A program made the position numbers and the translations under genes. Positions 17,041 through 26,265 of a stretch of DNA of 64,000 bases are shown piece after piece. Numbering within the stretch: the stretch's first letter is position 1; every line of letters begins with the position of its first letter. This stretch comes from Methylotenera versatilis 7. GTDB taxonomy: Bacteria > Pseudomonadota > Gammaproteobacteria > Burkholderiales > Methylophilaceae. Under the pieces are notes generated by a model, which was not told the DNA's origin, did no database searches, and saw nothing but the letters and a program-made list of their open reading frames with translations. The stretch spans positions 496,001-560,000 of the forward strand of contig NZ_JUGF01000001.1 in the NCBI RefSeq assembly GCF_000799165.1. The letters are read 5' to 3'.

Positions 17041-17421
17041 ATGCGACATTATGAAGTAGTTTTTATCGTCCATCCGGACCAAAGCGAGCAAGTGCCAGCG
17101 ATGATTGAGCGTTATCGTACGCTAATCACCAGCAACGGCGGTGCGATTCACCGTTTAGAAGACTGGGGTCGTCGTCAATTGGCTTACCCAATCCAAAAAA
17201 TCCATAAAGCACATTACGTTTTAATGAACATTGAATGTAACTTAACTGTATTGGAAGAGTTAGAGCATGGCTTTAAATTCAACGATGCAGTATTGCGTCA
17301 TTTAACAATGAGCACTAAAACAGCGGTAACAGCACCTAGCCCAATGATGAAAGAAGAGAAATCTAAATCAGTATTGGTTAAAGATGCAGCGCCAGCAGCA
17401 ACTGAGGTTGCAGCAGCTTAA
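17041..17421 (+). CDS. rpsF: 30S ribosomal protein S6
   Basis: 126 residues from the ATG preceded by AAGGAG; an in-frame start 108 bp upstream would read through the leader hairpin and is rejected. [14 protein letters not shown] at the start and the [13 protein letters not shown] and [11 protein letters not shown] segments are diagnostic of S6. The C-terminal tail is alanine-rich. Binds S18 and helix 22-23 of 16S rRNA. First gene of rpsF-priB-rpsR-rplI, the standard order in proteobacteria. Confidence 0.98.
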   Translation: MRHYEVVFIVHPDQSEQVPAMIERYRTLITSNGGAIHRLEDWGRRQLAYPIQKIHKAHYVLMNIECNLTVLEELEHGFKFNDAVLRHLTMSTKTAVTAPSPMMKEEKSKSVLVKDAAPAATEVAAA

Positions 17422-17423
17422 GT

Positions 17424-17735
17424 TTGAACACGCTGGTGATTAGCGGTGTAGTGCTTGCAACCGAGCCAATACGCTACACACCAGCAGGGCTGCCGTTGTT
17501 AAGTTTTGTATTGCAGCATGCTTCAGAACAGATTGAAGCAGGGTTAAAGAGAAAAGTGGAATGTGAAGTGAATGCGGTTGCCATTGGCGACATTGCAAAA
17601 CAGCCTATTCAGCAAGGCTCTTTAATTAAGGTCAAAGGTTTTTTGGCCAAGCGCAGTGCAAAAAGTAATCAATTAGTGCTTCATGTTGAGCAATTACAAA
17701 TTAATCAATTAGAGACTGTTAATCAGTCTGTATAA
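17424..17735 (+). CDS. priB: Primosomal replication protein N (PriB)
   Basis: 103 residues, TTG start 2 bp after the S6 stop, with no clear ribosome site, consistent with translational coupling. OB-fold single-strand DNA binding protein that assists PriA-dependent restart of stalled forks. Seen: N-terminal LVISGVVLATEPIRYTPAG, the RKVECEVNAVAIGDIA strand and FLAKRSAKSNQLVLHVEQL. Position between rpsF and rpsR is the conserved one in beta- and gammaproteobacteria. Confidence 0.95.
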   Translation: MNTLVISGVVLATEPIRYTPAGLPLLSFVLQHASEQIEAGLKRKVECEVNAVAIGDIAKQPIQQGSLIKVKGFLAKRSAKSNQLVLHVEQLQINQLETVNQSV

Positions 17736-17755
17736 AGAATTTTAGGAGTTAGATC

Positions 17756-17989
17756 ATGGCAAGAGAAATGTATAAACGCCGCCGTTACTGCCGTTTCAGT
17801 GCAGAGGGCATCAAAGAAGTTGATTACAAAGATGTTGATTTGTTAAAAGACTTTGTTTCAGAAAATGCAAAAATTATCCCAGCTCGTATGACGGGTACAA
17901 AAGCAAAATACCAACGTCAATTGACCAGTGCTGTTAAACGCGCACGTTTCTTGGCTTTAATGCCGTACACAGACAAGCATCCTGGTTAA
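17756..17989 (+). CDS. rpsR: 30S ribosomal protein S18
   Basis: 77 residues; TAGGAG precedes the [28 protein letters not shown] and [13 protein letters not shown] are the conserved S18 blocks. Forms a heterodimer with S6 on the platform of the small subunit. The single Cys is the position that binds zinc in some C+ versions but only one Cys is present here. Confidence 0.98.
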   Translation: MAREMYKRRRYCRFSAEGIKEVDYKDVDLLKDFVSENAKIIPARMTGTKAKYQRQLTSAVKRARFLALMPYTDKHPG

Positions 17990-18010
17990 TTAGGAGTTTA
18001 GGAGAATATT

Positions 18011-18463
18011 ATGCAAATTATTTTATTAGAAAAAGTAGCAAACCTAGGCGTGTTGGGTGATATCGTTAAAGTTAAAGATGGTTTTGGCCGTAACTTTTTG
18101 ATTCCACAAGGCAAAGCAAAACGTGCAACAGAAGCCAACAAAGCTGAGTTTGCTGCTCGCCGTGCTGAACTTGAAAAACATCAAGCCGACATCCTGACTT
18201 TAGCAACTGCTCGCGGTCAAAAATTAACCGGTTATGTGTTAACAGTTGCACAAAAAGCGGGTGTTGATGGCCGCTTATTCGGTTCTGTAACTAACGGTGA
18301 CGTGGCTGAAGGTCTTGTAGCTGCCGGTTTTGAAGTGGTTAAATCAGAAGTGAGTATGCCTACTGGCCCATTGAAAAATATTGGTGATCATCCAGTTACT
18401 GTAGCATTACATCATGACGTAGTGGTTGATATTACTGTTACTGTTGTTGGTGAAGTAGCTTAA
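18011..18463 (+). CDS. rplI: 50S ribosomal protein L9
   Basis: 150 residues, TAGGAG before the ATG. N-terminal domain [17 protein letters not shown] with [18 protein letters not shown], a long connecting helix (about 40-75) and the C-terminal domain with [11 protein letters not shown]. Binds domain V of 23S rRNA near L1 and restrains frameshifting. Last gene of the rpsF operon; a terminator follows. Confidence 0.98.
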   Translation: MQIILLEKVANLGVLGDIVKVKDGFGRNFLIPQGKAKRATEANKAEFAARRAELEKHQADILTLATARGQKLTGYVLTVAQKAGVDGRLFGSVTNGDVAEGLVAAGFEVVKSEVSMPTGPLKNIGDHPVTVALHHDVVVDITVTVVGEVA

Positions 18464-18516
18464 GTTTTAAATATTTAATTTTTGAGCACTTAGTTTCTGA
18501 GTGCTTAGATTTAAGT

Positions 18517-18545
18517 AAAAAAGGCGACCTTGGTCGTCTTTTTTA
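18517..18545 (+). terminator. Rho-independent terminator of rpsF operon
   Basis: AAGGCGACC, TT, GGTCGTCTT stem followed by TTTTTT. A second upstream hairpin (GAGCACT/AGTGCTT, 18484-18505) lacks a T tract. Confidence 0.85.
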
Positions 18546-18594
18546 TTGCTTCGTTTTCATCAGCAATTTTTCATGAGCAATGGTTTTTATTCGG

Positions 18595-18600
18595 TATAAT
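18595..18600 (+). promoter_or_regulatory. -10 element directly before dnaB
   Basis: TATAAT ending 6 bp before the dnaB ATG, which would place the transcription start at or next to the start codon. A convincing -35 at the right distance is not visible. Confidence 0.4.
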
Positions 18601-18606
18601 TTGCCT

Positions 18607-19989
18607 ATGGCCGATGAACAACTAGACTCACTCAAACTCCCTCCACATTCTATCGAAGCAGAGCAATCTGTCATCGGCGGTTTACTGCTTGAAAATGAAG
18701 CATTAGACAAAATCGCAGACATTCTAAATGCAGAAGATTTTTATCAGTTTGATCATAAAACTATTTTTCAGCATATCTCCAAGTTAATCGAACGTAATCG
18801 CCCGGCAGATATTGTCACCGTAGCTGAATCGCTCGAAAGTACAGCTGAGTTATCTACTATTGGCGGTATCGCCTATCTGGCATCGTTAGCACAGAACACA
18901 CCGACAGCGGCTAATATTCGCCGTTATGCAGAGATTGTGCGCGAACGCGCGATTATGCGTAAATTGGTGACTGTAGGTAGCGGCATCGCTGAAAGTGCCT
19001 ACAGCCCGAATGGACGTGATGCACAGCAGTTACTGGATGAAGCCGAGGCAAAGATTTTCCAGATTGCAGAAGGCGGTCAACGCAGCAGTCAGGGCTTTCA
19101 GGATATTAAAGAGTTGTTACCGCAGGTAGCAGAACGCATCGATATGCTGTTTTCACGCGATAACCAGAGTGACGTTACCGGTATCCCGACGGGATTTTCG
19201 GATCTGGATTCCATGACATCGGGCTTACAGGGTGGTGATCTGATTATTGTGGCCGGCCGACCATCCATGGGTAAGACTGCATTTTCATTGAATATTGCCG
19301 AAAATGTCGCCTTGGATACTGGCTTGCCGGTTGCGGTATTCTCAATGGAAATGGCTTCAACGCAACTAGCTATGCGTATGATCGGCTCTGTAGGACGATT
19401 GGACCAGCATCGTATGCGTACAGGTCGCTTAGAAGATGAGGATTGGGAAAAGTTAACCACCGCATTGGGCAAGTTGAACGAAGCGCCGATCTTTATTGAC
19501 GAAGGCGCCGGCTTAAGCAGCTTTGATGTGCGCGCAAGGGCACGTAGGCTACATCGTCAATGTGGCAAGTTGGGTTTAATCGTTATCGATTACTTACAGT
19601 TGATGTCTGCCCCTGCAGGCAAACAAGGCGAAAATCGTGCCACGGAGATTTCTGAAATCTCACGCTCACTCAAAGCACTGGCAAAAGAGCTGGATTGCCC
19701 TGTAGTTGCGCTCTCTCAATTGAATCGTAGTTTAGAGCAACGCCCAGATAAGCGCCCTGTGATGTCAGATTTACGTGAATCTGGTGCGATTGAGCAGGAT
19801 GCGGACCTGATTTTGTTTATCTACCGCGATGAGGTGTATAACCCGGACAGTGAAGACAAAGGCACCGCTGAGATTATTGTTGGCAAGCAACGTAATGGCC
19901 CGATTGGCCGTGTGCGTTTGACTTTTATCGGCCAAAACACACGTTTTGAAAACTTCGCCAATGCTGGCTATATGCCAGATGAGTATTAA
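18607..19989 (+). CDS. dnaB: Replicative DNA helicase DnaB
   Basis: 460 residues from the ATG at 18607 (MADEQLDSLKLPPHS), the usual DnaB start; an in-frame ATG at 18580 exists but adds unrelated residues. N-terminal DnaG-binding domain, then the RecA-like C-terminal domain with Walker A GRPSMGKTAFSLNIAE, Walker B VIDYLQLMS and Arg finger region SDLRESGAIEQDADLI. Hexameric 5'-3' helicase of the replication fork. No ribosome site is seen, and a perfect TATAAT ends 6 bp before the ATG, so the mRNA may be leaderless. radA follows after 9 bp. Confidence 0.97.
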   Translation: MADEQLDSLKLPPHSIEAEQSVIGGLLLENEALDKIADILNAEDFYQFDHKTIFQHISKLIERNRPADIVTVAESLESTAELSTIGGIAYLASLAQNTPTAANIRRYAEIVRERAIMRKLVTVGSGIAESAYSPNGRDAQQLLDEAEAKIFQIAEGGQRSSQGFQDIKELLPQVAERIDMLFSRDNQSDVTGIPTGFSDLDSMTSGLQGGDLIIVAGRPSMGKTAFSLNIAENVALDTGLPVAVFSMEMASTQLAMRMIGSVGRLDQHRMRTGRLEDEDWEKLTTALGKLNEAPIFIDEGAGLSSFDVRARARRLHRQCGKLGLIVIDYLQLMSAPAGKQGENRATEISEISRSLKALAKELDCPVVALSQLNRSLEQRPDKRPVMSDLRESGAIEQDADLILFIYRDEVYNPDSEDKGTAEIIVGKQRNGPIGRVRLTFIGQNTRFENFANAGYMPDEY

Positions 19990-19998
19990 TGTATTCGC

Positions 19999-21372
19999 AT
20001 GGCTAAAGCAAAAACTGTTTACACCTGCACTGAATGCGGTGCTTCCGAATCGAAATGGCAGGGCCAATGTCCAAGCTGTATGGCTTGGAATACGCTGGTT
20101 GAATCCGTCGCGGAAACCAGTACATCCAACAATCGCTACGCCAATAAGTTTGAAGGTTTAGCGCAAAGCAGCACATTGCAAAAGCTAAGCAGTATTCAAG
20201 CTGCCGATATTGAAAGAACGCCGACTGGTATCAGCGAATTTGACCGTGTGCTTGGTGGTGGTTTGGTTGAAGGTGGTGTGGTACTAATCGGCGGCGACCC
20301 AGGAATCGGCAAATCGACTTTATTACTGCAGGTGTTATGTCACTTGGGCAAATCTGCGCAAGCGATTTATGTCAGCGGTGAGGAATCGCCACAACAAATC
20401 GCCATGCGTGCTAAACGCCTGGGTTTGGATGCCAGCCAAGTGGAATTGCTGGCAGAAATCAATCTTGAGAAGATCTTGGCTACGTTGCAAACGCACAAGC
20501 CGAATATCGCAGTCATCGACTCCATTCAAACCGTGTATTCAGAAGCTCTGCAGTCGGCACCAGGTTCGGTAGCGCAAGTGCGTGAATGTTCTGCACAATT
20601 AACGCGCTTGGCCAAACAATTAGGTATCACGGTGATTTTAGTTGGGCATGTCACTAAAGAGGGCTCACTTGCTGGTCCGCGCGTGCTAGAGCATATTGTA
20701 GATACAGTCTTGTATTTTGAAGGTGACCAGAACTCATCATTTCGCTTGATTCGTGCGTTCAAAAATCGTTTTGGTGCAGTCAATGAGCTTGGCGTATTTG
20801 CCATGACGGAACATGGCTTGCGTGAAGTATCCAATCCGTCGGCTTTGTTTTTATCGCATCATGAAGAGCAGGTTGCTGGCAGTTGCATTACTGTCACTAT
20901 GGAAGGCACTCGACCGCTTTTAATTGAAATTCAAGCCTTGGTGGATGAAAGTCATGCGCCTAGTCCAAAGCGATTGGCAACAGGACTTGAGCAGAACCGT
21001 TTGGCCATGTTACTCGCGGTATTAAATCGCCACGCGGGCATTCCGTGTTTTGATCAAGATGTGTTTATTAATGCTGTCGGCGGCGTGAAAATTGCAGAGC
21101 CTGCTGTGGATTTAGCGGTATTACTATCTATAGTTTCTTCCTTAAAAAACAAACCATTAGATAATAAACTTATTGTATTTGGTGAGGTTGGTTTGGCTGG
21201 TGAGGTGCGTCCTGTGCAAGGTGGGCAAGTACGCTTAAAAGAAGCCGCGAAATTAGGTTTTACCAAAGCGATTGTGCCCAAAGCAAATGCACCGAAAGCT
21301 AAGATTACGGGATTGGAAGTGATTGCGGTGGAACGCTTGGAGCAGGCATTGAATCAGTTGCGCAACAGCTGA
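19999..21372 (+). CDS. radA: DNA repair/branch-migration ATPase RadA
   Basis: 457 residues. N-terminal C4 zinc finger CTECGASESKWQGQCPSC (about 10-30), RecA-like domain with Walker A GGDPGIGKSTLLLQV, the RadA-specific KNRFG motif in IRAFKNRFGAVNE, and a C-terminal Lon-protease-like domain without protease activity (KRLATGLEQNRLAML, GGVKIAEPAVDLAV). Promotes branch migration in recombinational repair. Starts 9 bp after dnaB and is likely in the same transcript. Length is that of E. coli RadA. Confidence 0.97.
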   Translation: MAKAKTVYTCTECGASESKWQGQCPSCMAWNTLVESVAETSTSNNRYANKFEGLAQSSTLQKLSSIQAADIERTPTGISEFDRVLGGGLVEGGVVLIGGDPGIGKSTLLLQVLCHLGKSAQAIYVSGEESPQQIAMRAKRLGLDASQVELLAEINLEKILATLQTHKPNIAVIDSIQTVYSEALQSAPGSVAQVRECSAQLTRLAKQLGITVILVGHVTKEGSLAGPRVLEHIVDTVLYFEGDQNSSFRLIRAFKNRFGAVNELGVFAMTEHGLREVSNPSALFLSHHEEQVAGSCITVTMEGTRPLLIEIQALVDESHAPSPKRLATGLEQNRLAMLLAVLNRHAGIPCFDQDVFINAVGGVKIAEPAVDLAVLLSIVSSLKNKPLDNKLIVFGEVGLAGEVRPVQGGQVRLKEAAKLGFTKAIVPKANAPKAKITGLEVIAVERLEQALNQLRNS

Positions 21373-21415
21373 TCTAACCAGTTTTTAGTGGCAGTTTTTT
21401 CAGTCTTATTTTAGC

Positions 21416-22744
21416 CTATTTCAAAATCAGGTTTGCACAAGCCAAGCCACTTCTCACAGCACCTTCAATCGTCGCAGGATAGTCTGCATAAGTGTAGTCG
21501 CCTGCTAAAAATAAATTAGGGTAGGGCGTGACATTGGCTGGTCTTGGCAAATTCACTTCACAGGAAAAAGTAGCGCACTTTTCGGCAATCACTTTGTGCC
21601 AAAGTGGTTTAGGTAAATGCGGAAAAGCATGATGCAGTTCCTGCGCCACTTTGAGTGCCAGCATATCTTGTGTCAGTTTCTGGTGCTTGCCTTTTGCGCT
21701 AATCACCACCGCCATAAGGCCCTGTTGACCACATAATTGACCGCGATCAAATACCCATTGACTGGTTAAATCGACTAAACCTAGCATAGGCTGTGGCAGT
21801 GTTATATGGCTTGGGTATTGCAGGTAAACGGTATATATCGGCTGATAATCGTAGGCTTCGGTTTGCAAAGTGACGAAATCTAGCTTGGGTAAATCGGCAG
21901 TTAAGTCTTTTAATTTTCTAGCTGCAGTTGCAATAACTACGTGGCTAAATGTATATTTTTCCGAGCGAGTGGCTACTTCAAAGCCGTTTTCAATCGGTTG
22001 AATGCTGTGTACCCGTTTATTGCTTAATACAGTCGATTGATGTGTTTGCAGGTAACGCAAAATCGGCGTTGATATGATTTGTGATAAATCCAACTTAGGT
22101 ATTAAAAAGTCGCTATCAGTTTTACCGCCATTAAAAGCATCGCGCAGCACGTTTAAAAATACTTTACTGCTAGCCAATTCAATTGGTGTATTTAAAGCAG
22201 CCAAACACAGCGGCTCCCACAGAAATTTAATCGCTTGATTCGATTGTTTATTTTTAAGCAGGAAGTTTTTTAATGGCTCGTCTGCCGTTAAGCGATAACT
22301 GATTTTTTTAAGCTTAAACATCAGCGTAACTGTAGCAAAGCGCTCACTTAAACTAAGGCCTTGGCAGCATAGAAAACCGAATAACTGGTTCAAAGGGTGC
22401 GGCAGATAATTCGGATTGGCTAGCTTTAACACCTTATTATTGCGTGGCGAAATCATATTAAGCGCCAAAGGTAGGCGTAAGAAAGCTTGTTTTTCTTGTA
22501 CGCCCACTTTTTCTAGCAGTTTGAGTGTTTCATGATATGCACCCAATAAAATATGCTGCCCATTATCAACCTGAAAAGTTTGGCTATTGAATTCAATGCC
22601 CACACTACGCGCGCGTCCGCCAAAATGTGGCCCAGCCTCAAATAAAGTGGTCTGAATGCCTTGCTCGGCAAGGGCAGTGGCGGTGGAAAGGCCTGCCAGA
22701 CCACCACCAATAATCGCAACGTGTGCTTTGTTTTTATTAATCAT
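21416..22744 (-). CDS. hpnE: Hydroxysqualene dehydroxylase HpnE
   Basis: 442 residues. FAD-dependent amine-oxidase-like fold: dinucleotide motif AIIGGGLAGLSTA near residue 12 and C-terminal FAD contact NLFLAGDYTYADYPATIEGAVRSG (read as LFLAGDYTYAD and ATIEGAVRSG). In the HpnCDE route it reduces hydroxysqualene to squalene. Third gene in the order hpnC-hpnD-hpnE on the minus strand, 22 bp after hpnD, which makes the assignment firm. Converges with radA. Starting ATG has no strong ribosome site. Confidence 0.93.
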   Translation of the reverse strand: MINKNKAHVAIIGGGLAGLSTATALAEQGIQTTLFEAGPHFGGRARSVGIEFNSQTFQVDNGQHILLGAYHETLKLLEKVGVQEKQAFLRLPLALNMISPRNNKVLKLANPNYLPHPLNQLFGFLCCQGLSLSERFATVTLMFKLKKISYRLTADEPLKNFLLKNKQSNQAIKFLWEPLCLAALNTPIELASSKVFLNVLRDAFNGGKTDSDFLIPKLDLSQIISTPILRYLQTHQSTVLSNKRVHSIQPIENGFEVATRSEKYTFSHVVIATAARKLKDLTADLPKLDFVTLQTEAYDYQPIYTVYLQYPSHITLPQPMLGLVDLTSQWVFDRGQLCGQQGLMAVVISAKGKHQKLTQDMLALKVAQELHHAFPHLPKPLWHKVIAEKCATFSCEVNLPRPANVTPYPNLFLAGDYTYADYPATIEGAVRSGLACANLILK

Positions 22745-22766
22745 TTTGGCTACACTTTATCCTACT

Positions 22767-23606
22767 CTAGACTTTTCGCAACCAGACAGAAAATACCAGC
22801 CAAAGTTTGCGCAAACCACCGAGCGAAATGCGTGAATTTAATACTTTTTGCGCACCATCCAGTTTGATTTCGCGCAACAAGGTGCGATAGATTGCGGCCA
22901 TCATCAAGCCTGGGCGTTGTTGTTTTACATCTTCATTGGGCAACTCAAGCAAAGCTTTATCGTAAAAGCTTTCTGCACGTTCTATTTGAAGTTCCATCAG
23001 TTTTTTGACGGCTTCTGATTCACGGCTCTGTAAAATATCTTCTTCACTCACGCCGGCTTTCGTTAACTCATCCAGCGGTAAATAAATTCGGCCACGGCGT
23101 GCGTCTTCACCTACGTCTCGAATAATATTGGTCAGCTGAAATGCCATGCCCAAATCTTGTGCGTATTTCAGCGTGTCGCGGTTATTAAACCCAAAAATCT
23201 GCGCAGAGAGCAGCCCAACCAAGCTGGCAACGCGGTAACAATATAACTGCAATTGTTCAAAATCTTCATAGCGGTTAAATTTTAAATCCATTTCCATGCC
23301 ATCAATTATTTCTAAAAAATACTCTTGGGCAAGGTTGAACTCAGTAACAAATGGCTGCAGCGCCTTTGTAACAGGGTGCTGCGGCGTATTGGCATACAAA
23401 TTGGCAACTTCACTTTTCCACCAATTTAACTTGGTCTGAGCCACATTAAAATCCGTACATTCGTCGACAACATCGTCCACTTCGCGACAGAATGCGTACA
23501 AAGCAGTCATTGCTTGGCGTTTGTTCTTAGGTAGAAAAATAAAACTAAGGGTAAAGCTAGAGCCGCTTTGAGCAGCCTTCTGGTGGCAGTATTGCTGTGG
23601 TGTCAT
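22767..23606 (-). CDS. hpnD: Presqualene diphosphate synthase HpnD
   Basis: 279 residues, trans-isoprenyl diphosphate synthase (squalene/phytoene synthase) fold. Aspartate-rich motifs FCREVDDVVDE (about 40) and NIIRDVGEDARRGRIYLP (about 155) bind the Mg-diphosphates. Condenses two farnesyl diphosphates to presqualene diphosphate, the first step of the HpnD-HpnC-HpnE squalene route. 55 bp after hpnC, same strand. Confidence 0.93.
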   Translation of the reverse strand: MTPQQYCHQKAAQSGSSFTLSFIFLPKNKRQAMTALYAFCREVDDVVDECTDFNVAQTKLNWWKSEVANLYANTPQHPVTKALQPFVTEFNLAQEYFLEIIDGMEMDLKFNRYEDFEQLQLYCYRVASLVGLLSAQIFGFNNRDTLKYAQDLGMAFQLTNIIRDVGEDARRGRIYLPLDELTKAGVSEEDILQSRESEAVKKLMELQIERAESFYDKALLELPNEDVKQQRPGLMMAAIYRTLLREIKLDGAQKVLNSRISLGGLRKLWLVFSVWLRKV

Positions 23607-23661
23607 TGTTATTAGATTTTAGGTAATTGGATTTGAGTTTGAATGAGATGTTAAGTTAGCG

Positions 23662-24606
23662 TTAAGGTAATAATGATTTAAGTAAAATCAGTGGCCAATC
23701 CCAAGCTTTTAATTGCGGTCTATGCTTGAATACATCGCCGCGTACATTTCTTAATTTATACAGAATGCGATCGCCGCCGCCAATGATCATGCGCATCTCC
23801 AAGCCGATACGGCCAGGCAGAATGCGCTCTAATGGTTTGCCTTCATTCAACATGGTTTGTGCGCGTTCGATATTGAAGAGCATGAATTTTTCCCAGTTTT
23901 TATTCACATACTGACTGGCAATCTGCGCCTCGGTTATTCCATATTCGCGCATTTCATCTTGGCATAAATAAATACGGCTGCGGTGAAAATCATTTTCAAA
24001 ATCAATCGCAACGTCCTGATAAAAGTTAATCAGTTGCAACGCAGTACAAACCTGATTTGAGTAGATCAGATTCTCAGGCGTCGCTTTGCCGAAAAGGTGT
24101 AAAAGCAAGGTGCCAATTGGATTGGCTGAGCGACGACAGTAATCTAATAGCTCGAAAAAATTGGCATATCGTGTTTTAGTGACATCTTGACTAAACGCGT
24201 CTAGCAAATCGTAAAAAGGTGTTAGCGGCAGATTGTACTCACGTACCATATTGCCAAACTCGGTAAAAAAGGGGGATTTTGTTTTGCTATTATTTTTAAT
24301 TAAATCCAGCTGATCTTTAAAGCCTTGTAAATTAGCCAGCCGGGTAGCGGGTTTATGATGGCCTTCATCGGCAAAATCATCAGCTTGGCGCGCAAAAGTA
24401 TAAATAAGCGCAATAGGGTTACGTAGATGCTTTGGTAGAAAATGTGAGGCAACGGGGAAGTTTTCATAATGGCTTTGCGAAAGTGCCAAACTATCCGCAA
24501 GGCTATTATTCATGCCATCTAAAACCTGAGAGTTTGCAAGCTTGTAATCTACAAAAATTTTAGTATTTGCAATCTCTACATCCTTAATTTTAGTGTCTGC
24601 ACTCAT
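23662..24606 (-). CDS. hpnC: Hydroxysqualene synthase HpnC
   Basis: 314 residues from the ATG at 24606 (a TTG two codons upstream is the alternative). Same fold as HpnD; acidic motifs FARQADDFADEG and NFYQDVAIDFENDFHRSRIY. Converts presqualene diphosphate to hydroxysqualene. An N-terminal extension of about 45 residues precedes the domain. First gene of hpnCDE. Squalene-hopene cyclase is not in the window, so the hopanoid end product is inferred, not seen. Confidence 0.92.
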   Translation of the reverse strand: MSADTKIKDVEIANTKIFVDYKLANSQVLDGMNNSLADSLALSQSHYENFPVASHFLPKHLRNPIALIYTFARQADDFADEGHHKPATRLANLQGFKDQLDLIKNNSKTKSPFFTEFGNMVREYNLPLTPFYDLLDAFSQDVTKTRYANFFELLDYCRRSANPIGTLLLHLFGKATPENLIYSNQVCTALQLINFYQDVAIDFENDFHRSRIYLCQDEMREYGITEAQIASQYVNKNWEKFMLFNIERAQTMLNEGKPLERILPGRIGLEMRMIIGGGDRILYKLRNVRGDVFKHRPQLKAWDWPLILLKSLLP

Positions 24607-24718
24607 ATTCAAAGTATGCCATAAAACCGCTAAATCCTACAGCGTGAGCGGCGACCATGCGCTACAATAATCAAAAATAATTTAATCATTTACTTGGTCA
24701 TTAATTAGTTAGGTTTAT

Positions 24719-25486
24719 ATGTTAGGAATCATCGGCGGAACAGGTTTAACGCAGCTGGATAATTTAAAAATTACGAGGCGGCAAATTGCACGAACACCTT
24801 ATGGAGAGGCGTCGCAACCGCTTATTTTTGGTGAAATGGCAGGTAGTGAAGTGGTTTTTTTGGCGCGTCATGGCGGAGGGCATACCATTCCGCCACATGC
24901 GGTTAATTATCGGGCCAATATTTGGGCATTGCATTCAGTTGGTGTCACCAACTTATTGGCGATTGCAACAGTAGGTGGAATTAGCCATGATTTGAATGCC
25001 GGCGACATTGTGTTGCCGCATCAGATTTTAGATTACACACATGGTCGTAAAAATACCTACCACGATGGCATTGAATTGCCGGTTAAACACATCGATTTTA
25101 CTGAACCTTACTCTGCCAATTTGCGTCAAATTTGTTTGAAAGCCGCAGATCGGATTCAACAACAGCTAATCGATGGCGGTGTGTATGCCTGTGTGCAAGG
25201 ACCAAGATTGGAAACTGCCGCAGAAATCAATCGCTTAGAACGCGATGGCGCAACCTTGGTCGGTATGACTGGTATGCCAGAAGCTGCGTTGGCACGTGAG
25301 TTGAGCATGGAGTATTCAGCGCTATGCCCAATTGCTAATCAGGCCGCTGGGCGCGGAGAGAGTGCTCATGGCATTCAATATGAGGATGTGATGGCTGGAT
25401 TAGAGTTAACCATGCAAAAAGTACGCATGTTAATTGAGGAAGTTGCACGCGCTCATCAGGCACAGGTAGCATCAATCACAATATAA
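24719..25486 (+). CDS. Methylthioinosine/methylthioadenosine phosphorylase (PNP family)
   Basis: 255 residues; an AGGTT ribosome site precedes the ATG. Phosphorolysis of a methylthio-nucleoside in methionine/polyamine salvage. Phosphate site GGTGLTQL at the N-terminus and FLARHGGGHTIPPHAVNYRANIWAL in two pieces (ARHGGGHTIPPH, VNYRANIWAL). The base-binding loop near the C-terminus reads PIANQAAGRG: Asn where methylthioadenosine phosphorylases have Asp, as in 6-oxopurine phosphorylases. This favours the methylthioinosine (MTIP) type known in Pseudomonas over mtnP. Divergent from hpnC; def follows 27 bp later. Confidence 0.85.
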   Translation: MLGIIGGTGLTQLDNLKITRRQIARTPYGEASQPLIFGEMAGSEVVFLARHGGGHTIPPHAVNYRANIWALHSVGVTNLLAIATVGGISHDLNAGDIVLPHQILDYTHGRKNTYHDGIELPVKHIDFTEPYSANLRQICLKAADRIQQQLIDGGVYACVQGPRLETAAEINRLERDGATLVGMTGMPEAALARELSMEYSALCPIANQAAGRGESAHGIQYEDVMAGLELTMQKVRMLIEEVARAHQAQVASITI

Positions 25487-25513
25487 TTAAGTGATGATTT
25501 AAGGCGAATTAAG

Positions 25514-26047
25514 ATGGCAATACAAACAGTTTTAAAAATGGGTGATCCAGTACTGCTGCAGAAAGCAGCGCCTGTAACGGCATTTAACACTCCGGAATTA
25601 CTCAGTCTTATTCAGGACTTGGAAGATACGATGGCGCATATGGATGGTGCTGGTATTGCTGCACCGCAAATCGGTGTCAGCCTGCAAGTAGTGATCTTTG
25701 GTGTAGGTTCAAATCCACGCTATCCGGATGCAGAGCAAGTGCCTTATACCGTGCTGATCAACCCCACATTAACAGCAGTGCAAGATGACATGGAAGACGG
25801 TTGGGAAGGTTGTTTGTCCGTTCCCGGCATGCGTGGAATCGTGCCGCGCTATACACGCTTGCATTACACAGGGTTTGATCAGTTTGGTAAACCGATCGAT
25901 CGGTTGGTCAGCGGCTTTCATGCCAGGGTCGTGCAGCACGAATGTGATCACCTAAATGGCATTTTGTACCCCATGCGCATCAAAAATTTAAAAGATTTTG
26001 GCTTTACTGACGTACTTTTTCCAAATCAGGATATTCAAGACGATTAA
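25514..26047 (+). CDS. def: Peptide deformylase
   Basis: 177 residues. Metalloenzyme removing the formyl group from nascent proteins. All three motifs are present: [22 protein letters not shown] with the metal Cys, and [15 protein letters not shown] with the HExxD/H metal ligands. Full length. A probable second deformylase elsewhere in the genome is likely since this copy is not beside fmt. Downstream lies tRNA-Ser. Confidence 0.96.
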   Translation: MAIQTVLKMGDPVLLQKAAPVTAFNTPELLSLIQDLEDTMAHMDGAGIAAPQIGVSLQVVIFGVGSNPRYPDAEQVPYTVLINPTLTAVQDDMEDGWEGCLSVPGMRGIVPRYTRLHYTGFDQFGKPIDRLVSGFHARVVQHECDHLNGILYPMRIKNLKDFGFTDVLFPNQDIQDD

Positions 26048-26101
26048 TTGTTTGCTATAATGCGGACTTTCGCGAATAACACATTACTCGAAAATAAGAT
26101 T

Positions 26102-26191
26102 GGAAGAGTGGCAGAGCGGTTTAATGCTACAGTCTTGAAAACTGTCGTGGGTGCGAGCCCACCGTGAGTTCGAATCTCACCTCTTCCGCCA
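26102..26191 (+). tRNA. tRNA-Ser (anticodon TGA)
   Basis: 90 nt with encoded CCA and the long variable arm of serine tRNAs. Acceptor stem GGAAGAG/CTCTTCC, anticodon loop CTTGAAA with TGA, T arm GTGAGTTCGAATCTCAC. TATAAT at 26056-26061 is a good -10 about 40 nt upstream. A terminator follows and an inverted copy of the 3' end lies 75 bp on. Confidence 0.97.
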
Positions 26192-26200
26192 AACAACATT

Positions 26201-26240
26201 AAAAACCCGTTAAGTCAGTGATTTAGCGGGTTTTTTGTTT
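26201..26240 (+). terminator. Rho-independent terminator after tRNA-Ser
   Basis: AAAACCCGTTAA / TTAGCGGGTTTT stem with a 9-nt loop and a long T tract. Confidence 0.85.
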
Positions 26241-26265
26241 TTTAAAGCGGGATGTTTCGCATCTA

